A stretch of 11,978 bases of DNA from contig CAKZXL010000895.1 in NCBI GenBank assembly GCA_937883885.1, positions 1 through 11,978 on the forward strand. Direction: 5' to 3'. Within the stretch, counting starts at the first letter, position 1. Each line of letters starts with the position of its first letter. The stretch comes from an uncultured Aquincola sp. (GTDB lineage: Bacteria > Pseudomonadota > Gammaproteobacteria > Burkholderiales > Burkholderiaceae). Below the pieces are notes generated by a model. It was not told where the DNA came from. It ran no database searches and saw only the letters and a program-made list of their open reading frames with translations. A program made the position numbers and the translations under genes. This document shows, one piece after another, positions 7,507 through 11,978 of the stretch.

Positions 7507-7533
7507 GGGGGTGGGGGGTGGCCGTCCCCCCCC
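7507..7533. repeat. G-run/C-run block able to form a GC-only hairpin
   Basis: Runs of five G (7507-7511), six G (7513-7518) and two G are followed by eight C (7526-7533). The six G can pair with six of the C across a seven-base loop that contains GGCC. The block lies between two divergent genes. The C8 run is the longest homopolymer noticed in the window. Confidence 0.6.
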
Positions 7534-7629
7534 TTCGAGCGAATTACACCGTGTGACGTGGCTGTCATGAACGGCCGGTTGTCGAAAGTGCGGGCGCTCG
7601 ATCGTCGTGGGTGTTCCAAGGAGAGCCCC

Positions 7630-8154
7630 ATGAGCGACCACACCTCTGCCCCTCGTACCGCCGTCAACCCGGTGCCGCCGTGCAACGGCGCCATTCCTTA
7701 CCTGGTGGTGCGTGGCGCCACCGACGCCATCACCTACTACCAGCGCGCGCTGGGTGCGCAGCTGGTGTTCCGGCTCGACGCGCCCGACGGCAGCGTGATG
7801 CATGCCGAGATGACGGTCGGCAGCGCCCGCTTCATGCTGTGCGAGGAGCGGCCGCAATACGGCGCGCTGAGCCCGCTGGCCGTGGGCGGCACCAGCACCA
7901 CCGCGGTGGTGTACGTGCCTGACGTGGATGCGCAGATGGCCGCCGCGGTGGCCGCGGGCGGGCGCATCGGCATGCCGGTGGCCGACCAGTTCTGGGGTGA
8001 CCGCTCAGGCCAGTTCACCGACCCCTTCGGCCACCAGTGGATGCTGTCCACCCACCTCGAAGACCCGACGCTCGAGCAGATGCGCGAGCGGCTGCAGGCG
8101 ATGTTCGCGCAGCAGCCGCCGCAAGGCTGCACCGGCGGCCCCGCGGACGCTTGA
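7630..8154 (+). CDS. VOC-superfamily protein, PhnB/glyoxalase-like
   Basis: A 174-residue cytoplasmic protein of the vicinal oxygen chelate fold, closest in appearance to PhnB-like (3-demethylubiquinone-methyltransferase-like, glyoxalase/bleomycin-resistance) proteins. It shows two beta-alpha-beta-beta-beta modules. The first contains IPYLVVRGATDAITYYQRALGA (from residue 22) and MHAEMTVG around 57-64, where the histidine is a candidate metal ligand. The second contains AVVYVPDVDAQMAAAVAAG (from residue 92) and the hallmark FWGDRSGQFTDPFGHQW at 121-137. A poorly conserved tail follows. The start at ATG 7630 follows AAGGAGAG at 7618-7625. The fold does not reveal the substrate; members include isomerases, dioxygenases and binding proteins. 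It converges on the TetR gene with only six bases between the stop codons. A regulatory link to that TetR protein is possible but unproven. Confidence 0.9.
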   Translation: MSDHTSAPRTAVNPVPPCNGAIPYLVVRGATDAITYYQRALGAQLVFRLDAPDGSVMHAEMTVGSARFMLCEERPQYGALSPLAVGGTSTTAVVYVPDVDAQMAAAVAAGGRIGMPVADQFWGDRSGQFTDPFGHQWMLSTHLEDPTLEQMRERLQAMFAQQPPQGCTGGPADA

Positions 8155-8160
8155 ACCGGG

Positions 8161-8772
8161 CTATGCCGCTGCGCGGCGGGCCGATGGCGCGGTGACGCTG
8201 TCGTCGTCGGCCAGCAGCGCCTGGCGCGTGGCGGCCAGCAGCGCGCGGCCCTGCGCGTTGTCGCCCAGCGCGCGGGCCATCTGCAGCCCGCCCACCATCG
8301 TGGCGGCGACGGCGGCCGCACGCTCGGGCAGCGCGCCTTCGGGCAGCACCGCGCGCACGCTGTCGATGAAGCGCTGCACGCGTGCGGCCGAGGCCTCGCG
8401 CACCTCGTCGGGCTGGCGCGGCATTTCAGACAGCAGCGCTGCCAGCGCGCAGCCCTCTTCGGCCTCGGCCAGGTGGGCATGGCCCAGGTACACCTCCACC
8501 AAGGCCCGCAACGGGCTGGCCCCGCGGGCGCGACGGCGGGCGGCGTTGGTGGCCAGGCGGGCGGCGCTTTGCTCGCCCGCGCGCTGGATGGCTTCGGCCA
8601 GCATCGCATTGCGCGAGCTGAAGTGGGCATAGAAGCCGCCGTGCGTGAGGCCGGCTTCCTTCATCAGGTCGGCGACGCCGGTGCCCTGGTAGCCGGTGCG
8701 GCGGATGGCACGCGAGGCCGTGTCCACGATGCGCTCGTGCGTGGCCTCGCGACGCTGGGTCTTGGCATTCAT
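8161..8772 (-). CDS. TetR/AcrR-family transcriptional regulator
   Basis: A 203-residue dimeric DNA-binding repressor. Residues about 10-60 form the TetR N-terminal domain: ATHERIVDTASRAIRRTGYQ starts helix 1, and the helix-turn-helix is in GVADLMKEAGLTHGGFYAHF (about 32-51), with the GGFYAHF recognition segment typical of the family. The rest is an alpha-helical ligand-binding and dimerisation domain (about 65-195) with Ala-rich helices; the ligand cannot be read. It lies 37 bases downstream of pssA in the same orientation, so read-through is possible, and it converges on the VOC gene. No clear Shine-Dalgarno precedes the ATG at 8772, so translation may be weak or coupled. An inverted repeat overlapping its start is a candidate autoregulatory operator. 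Regulators of this type usually control a neighbouring gene; VOC and pssA are the only neighbours within reach. Confidence 0.93.
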   Translation of the reverse strand: MNAKTQRREATHERIVDTASRAIRRTGYQGTGVADLMKEAGLTHGGFYAHFSSRNAMLAEAIQRAGEQSAARLATNAARRRARGASPLRALVEVYLGHAHLAEAEEGCALAALLSEMPRQPDEVREASAARVQRFIDSVRAVLPEGALPERAAAVAATMVGGLQMARALGDNAQGRALLAATRQALLADDDSVTAPSARRAAA

Positions 8773-8787
8773 ATGACGGTGATCATA
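8772..8787. promoter_or_regulatory. Candidate TetR operator (inverted repeat at its own start)
   Basis: TATGA at 8772-8776 and TCATA at 8783-8787 form a perfect inverted repeat with a six-base spacer. The repeat is AT-rich compared with its surroundings and covers the start codon and immediate leader of the TetR-family gene. TetR proteins commonly bind such repeats and repress themselves. This is inferred from position only. Confidence 0.35.
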
Positions 8788-8809
8788 GAAGCCCTGAGCC
8801 CGACCGCGT

Positions 8810-9469
8810 TCACAGCTTGGGAATGCGCAGGGTCTTGCTGGCCATCAAGGTGCCCGACAGCACGAACAGCAGCGCCAGCGGGTGCAGCACCCACGGGCCC
8901 AGCTGCCAGGCGCCGCCCCACAGCGCATCGCCCACGGCGCCCTGCCCCATGGCCAGCGCCAGCACGCCGGTGAGCGCCACGCTGGTGGGGATGGGCGTGC
9001 CCTCGAAGTACTTGACCTTGTCGCCGCCGGCCGACAGGGTTTCGGCGGTGACGTTGAAGCGCGCCAGCCGGCTGACGCCGCAGCACACGAAGTAGGTCAG
9101 CGCCACCGCGTCCCAGCCGCCTTGCAGGCCGGCCGCGAAGGCCAGCGTGGCCGGGCCCACGCCGAAGGAGATGACGTCGGCCAGCGAGTCCAGCTCGCGC
9201 CCGAGGATGGAGGCCTGCTGCCGCCAGCGGGCCACGCGCCCGTCCAGCACGTCGAACATCAGGGCCGCGGGCGCCATCGCCGCGGCCCACCAGAAGTGGG
9301 CCACGTCGCCGCTGAGCAAAAAGCGCATGGCCAGCAGCACCGAGGCCACACCGCAGGCGGCATTGGTCAGCGTGAAGAAGTCGGCCAGCTGGAAGTCGCG
9401 GACCATCGAAAAGTGCCGCGTGCCCGTGGCGTGCGCGGCAGGCGGTTGCTTGGTGTGTGACAAAGCCAT
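8810..9469 (-). CDS. pssA: CDP-diacylglycerol-serine O-phosphatidyltransferase (phosphatidylserine synthase)
   Basis: A 219-residue integral membrane enzyme of the CDP-alcohol phosphatidyltransferase family. It transfers the phosphatidyl group from CDP-diacylglycerol to L-serine, giving phosphatidylserine, the precursor of phosphatidylethanolamine. The complete catalytic motif is present: D76, G77, A80, R81, eight residues, G90, D94 and D98, which bind the metal and CDP. Flanking SLADVISFGVGPA and FEGTPIPTS (155-163) point to serine synthases rather than the glycerol-phosphate or choline enzymes. About six hydrophobic segments are visible, the first near 31-52 and the last near 194-208. The ATG at 9469 is chosen because GGAG lies six bases upstream; an in-frame upstream start at 9517 would add a poorly conserved 16 residues. 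No decarboxylase (psd) gene is adjacent. It is divergent from the diguanylate cyclase gene. Confidence 0.92.
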   Translation of the reverse strand: MALSHTKQPPAAHATGTRHFSMVRDFQLADFFTLTNAACGVASVLLAMRFLLSGDVAHFWWAAAMAPAALMFDVLDGRVARWRQQASILGRELDSLADVISFGVGPATLAFAAGLQGGWDAVALTYFVCCGVSRLARFNVTAETLSAGGDKVKYFEGTPIPTSVALTGVLALAMGQGAVGDALWGGAWQLGPWVLHPLALLFVLSGTLMASKTLRIPKL

Positions 9470-9685
9470 GGCGGTCTCCGGTGTGTTGGCAGTGGACACC
9501 ACGAGAGGCTGCGGCAACAGCCGCCGCGGTCGTATTGCACTGTCGGTGCCCGCCTACGCAACACGCCAGCATATCGATCGATTTGTTGCTCAAGTTGCGA
9601 ATCAAAGCGACGAAGTGATAGCGGTGGCAGGCAGTGGATGTCACTCGAATCACATCAAACCCTCTCCAAGAACGGGGCCCACCGC
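9470..9685. promoter_or_regulatory. Divergent intergenic region between pssA and the diguanylate cyclase gene
   Basis: About 216 bases with lower GC than the neighbouring genes. It should carry promoters for both directions. On the plus strand TTGCGA (9595-9600) and GATAGC (9617-9622) are 16 bases apart and could be a weak sigma-70 promoter for the cyclase. An AT-richer patch with ATCGATCGAT (about 9573-9582) is the most distinctive sequence. No hairpin, repeat array or RNA gene was recognised. Confidence 0.3.
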
Positions 9686-10648
9686 ATGCCGCTCTCTACC
9701 CATCTGACCGACCCGCCGCCGTGGAAGGTGCTGATCGTCGACGACGATCCCGCCTGCCATGAGCGCCTTCGAGCAGCCCTTTCGCCGATGACCTACCTGG
9801 GCCGCCCGCTCGAAGTGCTGTGCGCGGGCGGCATGGCCGACGCCCGCACGCTGCTGGACCACGCCCACACCGACATCGCGGTGGCCGTGATCACACCGGT
9901 CAAGCAGGTGCCCGGCGCAGCCCGGGCGCTGGCCGAACACGTGCGCTACCGGCTGCACAACCAGGGCATGCGCCTGCTGCTGCACACCCACCTGAGTCCG
10001 GCGGCGCCCAAGTTGTCGGCACTGCAGGCCTGCGACTTCAATGGCTACCTGGACCGCGGCGCCCGCGATGCGGCCCCGGTGTGGGCCGGCGTGCTGGTGG
10101 CGCTGCGCGCCCACCACGAGGTGACCAGCCTGCTGCGCGCCATCGAAGAGTTGCGGCACCGCTCGATCACCGACCCGCTGACCGGCCTGAACAACCCCAG
10201 CACGCTGCGCCAGACCTTGACCCGCGCCTTGAGCGGCGGCCAGCGCCGCCACGAGCCGCTGACGGTGCTGTTCCTGGATGTCGACCACTTCAAGCTGATC
10301 AACGACGAGCAGGGCCACCTGCGCGGCGACGAGATCCTGCGCGCGGTGGGCAGCGTGCTGCGCAGCAACTCGCGCATGGAAGACACCTGCTACCGCTACG
10401 GCGGTGACGAGTTCCTGGTGATCCTGCCCAACTGCACCGCGGCGCAGGTGGAAGCCAACTACCTGCCCCGCCTGCTGGCCGCCTTCCAGGAGGTGGGCAT
10501 CAGCGTCAGCCATGGCGCCGCAGACGCCGGCCCGCGCTGCTATCCCTCGGCCGACGAGCTGATCCGTTGCGCCGACGAACGCATGTACCAGCGCAAGCGC
10601 GCCCAGCGTCGCGCGCCCGAGGGAATACTCCGCCCCACTGCTGCGTAA
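9686..10648 (+). CDS. Diguanylate cyclase (GGDEF) with degenerate receiver-like N-terminal domain
   Basis: A 320-residue cytoplasmic protein from the ATG at 9686. The N-terminal part (about 13-145) is receiver-like: WKVLIVDDDPACHERLRAAL has the acidic pocket, and GRPLEVLCAGGMADARTLL resembles receivers found beside DUF3369. No Asp lies where the phosphoacceptor belongs (DIAVAVITPVKQ), and the usual conserved Lys is missing, so it is probably not phosphorylated. The GGDEF domain (about 158-305) is intact: DPLTGLNN, LDVDHFKLINDEQGH, YGGDEF (239-243 for GGDEF) and an RMED I-site (230-233) five residues before GGDEF. It should therefore make c-di-GMP from two GTP, with product inhibition. An upstream in-frame ATG at 9638 would add 16 residues, but that stretch has rarer A/T-ending codons and is less likely coding. 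The PEP-CTERM gene follows after 56 bases. Confidence 0.92.
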   Translation: MPLSTHLTDPPPWKVLIVDDDPACHERLRAALSPMTYLGRPLEVLCAGGMADARTLLDHAHTDIAVAVITPVKQVPGAARALAEHVRYRLHNQGMRLLLHTHLSPAAPKLSALQACDFNGYLDRGARDAAPVWAGVLVALRAHHEVTSLLRAIEELRHRSITDPLTGLNNPSTLRQTLTRALSGGQRRHEPLTVLFLDVDHFKLINDEQGHLRGDEILRAVGSVLRSNSRMEDTCYRYGGDEFLVILPNCTAAQVEANYLPRLLAAFQEVGISVSHGAADAGPRCYPSADELIRCADERMYQRKRAQRRAPEGILRPTAA

Positions 10649-10661
10649 GCCCTGGTGCCGG

Positions 10662-10676
10662 GGTGCACGGTGCACC
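10662..10676. repeat. Perfect 15-bp palindrome between cyclase and PEP-CTERM genes
   Basis: GGTGCAC and GTGCACC flank a central G. A third GGTGC copy lies at 10654-10658, so GGTGC occurs three times in 20 bases. It sits in the 56-base gap, 28 bases before the PEP-CTERM start. It could be an operator for the downstream gene or a hairpin between two coding regions; no T-run follows, so a terminator is unlikely. Confidence 0.4.
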
Positions 10677-10704
10677 GCGGAACACCATTGCAGGAGTGAG
10701 CGAG

Positions 10705-11364
10705 ATGATCCATACCACCATGGCGGGCCGGGCCCTGTGCGTTGCCGGCCTTCTGGCGCTGCCCCTGGCCAGCCAGGCCTTCAGCGGCATCACCGACAAC
10801 AGCGGCGACTTCCTGCCCACCTTCGCGGGCAGCGCCAGCAGCACCGATTTGGACGTGGTCAGTGCCACCGTCAGGTACGACGCCGCGCGCGACCTGTTCG
10901 AGCTGAGCAGCACCATGGCCGGCGCCATCGGCCAGACGCCCAAGGGCTTTTACGTGTGGGGCGTCAACCGTGGCCAGGGCGTGGCCACCTTCGCGGCCAA
11001 CGGCATCGACGGCGTGCGCTTCGATGCGGTGGTGCTGCTGCGGCCCGACGGCACCGGCAACATCGGCGGCGGCGCCAGCCTCGCGGCGGGCTCGGTGAAG
11101 GTCTCGGGCAACACCATCACCGGCTACGTCAGCGGCGCGCTGCTGCCGTCCAACGGTTTCAACAAGCTGGACTACACCTGGAACCTGTGGCCGCGCGACG
11201 GCGCCTTCACCGGCTTTGCCGCGATCTCCGACTTCGCGCCGGACAACGCCAGCTTCACCACCACCGCCGCCGCGCTGGTGCCCGAGCCGGGCACCTATGC
11301 GCTGATGCTGGCCGGCCTGGGCGCAGTGGCCTGGGCACGCCGCGGCAAGCGCCGTCAAGCCTGA
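10705..11364 (+). CDS. PEP-CTERM sorting-domain exported protein of unknown function
   Basis: A 219-residue secreted protein. The N-terminus is a Sec-type signal peptide (residues 1-25, cleavage expected after ASQA). The C-terminus is a textbook PEP-CTERM tail: VPEPGTYALMLAGLGAVAW (192-210), with Pro-Glu-Pro at 193-195, a membrane-spanning helix and a basic ending RRGKRR. Such tails are recognised and processed by exosortase (EpsH-type) in bacteria that make exopolysaccharide. The body (26-190) is Gly/Ala/Ser/Thr-rich, probably beta-stranded, with repeated short hydrophobic strands and no catalytic motif; I recognise no named domain. AGGAG at 10692-10696 sets the ATG at 10705. No exosortase gene is in the window. 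It may be a matrix or surface protein; adjacency to a diguanylate cyclase and a GDSL hydrolase is consistent with, but does not prove, a biofilm role. Confidence 0.85.
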   Translation: MIHTTMAGRALCVAGLLALPLASQAFSGITDNSGDFLPTFAGSASSTDLDVVSATVRYDAARDLFELSSTMAGAIGQTPKGFYVWGVNRGQGVATFAANGIDGVRFDAVVLLRPDGTGNIGGGASLAAGSVKVSGNTITGYVSGALLPSNGFNKLDYTWNLWPRDGAFTGFAAISDFAPDNASFTTTAAALVPEPGTYALMLAGLGAVAWARRGKRRQA

Positions 11365-11365
11365 T

Positions 11366-11378
11366 CGGCCAGAGGCCG
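11366..11378 (+). terminator. Small hairpin just after the PEP-CTERM stop codon
   Basis: CGGCC (11366-11370) and GGCCG (11374-11378) form a five-pair stem with an AGA triloop, two bases after the stop codon. No T-run follows, so it is at most a weak or Rho-assisted terminator, or an mRNA 3'-end stabiliser. Confidence 0.25.
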
Positions 11379-11428
11379 TGCGGCGCGTTCGGCATGCGCC
11401 TTGCGCGGCTGCTGCGCCGTACGATCGC

Positions 11429-11457
11429 CCCGCGTGACGGTCCCACCCGCACGCGGG
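11429..11457. repeat. Eight-base-pair stem-loop upstream of the GDSL hydrolase gene
   Basis: CCCGCGTG (11429-11436) pairs perfectly with CACGCGGG (11450-11457) over a 13-base loop. It lies about 70 bases upstream of the hydrolase ATG, inside the 162-base gap 11365-11526. It may be an operator or leader structure; in such GC-rich DNA chance is a real alternative. No clear sigma-70 promoter was seen in this gap. Confidence 0.3.
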
Positions 11458-11526
11458 CGGTCAGCCGTACCCCGCACCATCGCGCCGGACGCGGCCGCTC
11501 CTTCATCCATGACACGAGGAGTACCC

Positions 11527-11978
11527 ATGTCCCTACGCCCCGCCTTGCGCGCGTGCCTGTTCCTGTTCGGCCTCAGCCTGGCCGCCAGCAGCCACGCCAC
11601 GCTGCCCCAGTTCGGTTCCATGGTGGTGTTCGGCGACAGCCTGTCGGACAACGGCAACCTGCTGGCCGCCACGCAAGGCATGGCGCCGCCCCTGCCGCCC
11701 TCGGCTTCGCCGAACCGCACCTATGACGCGGGCCGCTTCTCCAACGGCCCGGTGGCGGTGGAACGGCTGTGGAGCAGCGTGTCGCGCTCACGCCAGGCCG
11801 AGATCAAGCCCTTCCTGGCACCGCCGGTGGGCCTGCCCAGGAAGGGCGCAGTGAGCTTTGCCTTCGGCGGCGCGGGCACCGAGTACCAGAACGGCATCCC
11901 GGCCAGCACCGCCACGGTGCCCGGCGTGCTCGGTCAGGTGAAGATGTACACCGACGCGCTGGGGCCCAAGCGCGCACC
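11527..11978 (+). CDS. GDSL-family (SGNH) esterase/lipase, exported, 3' end missing
   Basis: The first 150 residues of a secreted hydrolase; the gene runs off the window. A Sec signal peptide covers residues 1-24 (SLAASSHA before the likely cleavage). Block I follows at once: MVVFGDSLSDNGN (about 32-44), with the nucleophile serine in GDSLSD. RFSNGPVAVE (about 72-81) and FAFGGAGT (about 113-120, the block II glycine region) match the COG3240 phospholipase/lecithinase/haemolysin group, whose members hydrolyse lipid or carbohydrate esters outside the cytoplasm. The catalytic Asp-His block lies beyond the window, so activity cannot be confirmed. GAGGAG at 11516-11521 is a good ribosome binding site. 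The protein may also carry a PEP-CTERM tail, as many such hydrolases in this group do, but that part is not visible. Confidence 0.88.
   Translation, partial: MSLRPALRACLFLFGLSLAASSHATLPQFGSMVVFGDSLSDNGNLLAATQGMAPPLPPSASPNRTYDAGRFSNGPVAVERLWSSVSRSRQAEIKPFLAPPVGLPRKGAVSFAFGGAGTEYQNGIPASTATVPGVLGQVKMYTDALGPKRA

Larger units (their letters stand above)
7450..7629. promoter_or_regulatory. Divergent promoter region between lipoprotein and VOC genes
   Basis: These 180 bases separate two divergently transcribed genes and must hold both promoters unless transcription reads in from outside. Visible elements are the palindrome at 7476-7490, a G/C homopolymer block at 7507-7533 and an inverted repeat TGAC, six bases, GTCA at 7554-7567. 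On the minus strand ATGACA (a near -35) and TGTAAT (a near -10) occur 14 bases apart, which is too short for a confident sigma-70 promoter. Confidence 0.45.

Noticed and set aside
6616..7629. Upstream in-frame extension of the VOC protein on the plus strand
   Set aside because: The extension is antisense to the lipoprotein gene, has antisense-type composition, and the VOC domain starts shortly after the ATG at 7630, which has its own ribosome binding site.
7450..7857. Upstream in-frame extension of the lipoprotein on the minus strand
   Set aside because: The lipobox signal peptide begins at 7449 with a good ribosome binding site; the extension runs through the intergenic region and antisense to the VOC gene and would bury the signal peptide.
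8150..8165. A terminator between the convergent VOC and TetR genes
   Set aside because: Only six bases separate the stops and no hairpin with a T-run was seen.
8473..8973. Plus-strand open frame antisense to the TetR and pssA genes
   Set aside because: It spans the ends of two well-supported minus-strand genes and has no domain of its own.
9638..9685. Sixteen-residue N-terminal extension of the diguanylate cyclase
   Set aside because: The codons are unlike the rest of the gene, the ribosome binding site is weak, and the domain begins well after the ATG at 9686. It remains possible, so it is mentioned in the gene entry.
9650..10675. A 341-codon minus-strand open frame antisense to the diguanylate cyclase
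   Set aside because: It has no recognisable domain and a His/Gln/Val-rich antisense composition, while the sense frame has full GGDEF motifs.

Overview
The window is GC-rich chromosomal DNA (third codon positions are nearly all G or C). It most likely comes from a betaproteobacterium of the order Burkholderiales, of the Rubrivivax/Leptothrix/Ideonella kind. That placement is an inference from base composition, a PEP-CTERM protein, a 4-helix-bundle chemoreceptor of the style common in that group, and a receiver-like domain resembling those found next to DUF3369. No rRNA, tRNA, CRISPR array, insertion sequence, phage gene or attachment site was recognised. The layout looks like ordinary chromosome with several accessory-type genes.

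Left part, plus strand (1-5864). A 5'-truncated radical SAM protein with a B12-binding-like N-terminal region ends at 1506. After 236 non-coding bases, which hold a good match to a flagellar sigma-28 promoter, comes a methyl-accepting chemotaxis protein (1743-3284). Only 24 bases further on, behind a strong ribosome binding site, is a 2-oxoglutarate dehydrogenase E1-like protein (3309-5864). It has a complete thiamine-diphosphate catalytic core but lacks the usual N-terminal E2-contacting segment, and no E2 or E3 gene lies beside it. Chemoreceptor plus orphan E1 is the most unusual pairing here.

Middle part (5857-9469). A large surface lipoprotein (minus) converges on the E1 gene, and the two stop codons overlap. 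It is divergent from a small VOC/PhnB-like protein (plus), and the region between them holds a perfect 15-bp palindrome and a G/C homopolymer stretch. The VOC gene converges on a TetR-family regulator (minus), which sits 37 bases behind a phosphatidylserine synthase gene (pssA, minus). An inverted repeat at the TetR start could be its own operator.

Right part, plus strand (9686-11978). A diguanylate cyclase with a degenerate receiver domain but intact GGDEF and I-site is followed by a PEP-CTERM exported protein and then a GDSL-type esterase/lipase that runs off the window. These would connect c-di-GMP signalling with exported, possibly exosortase-anchored, proteins, but a functional link is only inferred from adjacency.

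No convincing intrinsic terminator with a T-run is present anywhere; convergent pairs abut or overlap. No gap exceeds about 240 bases.
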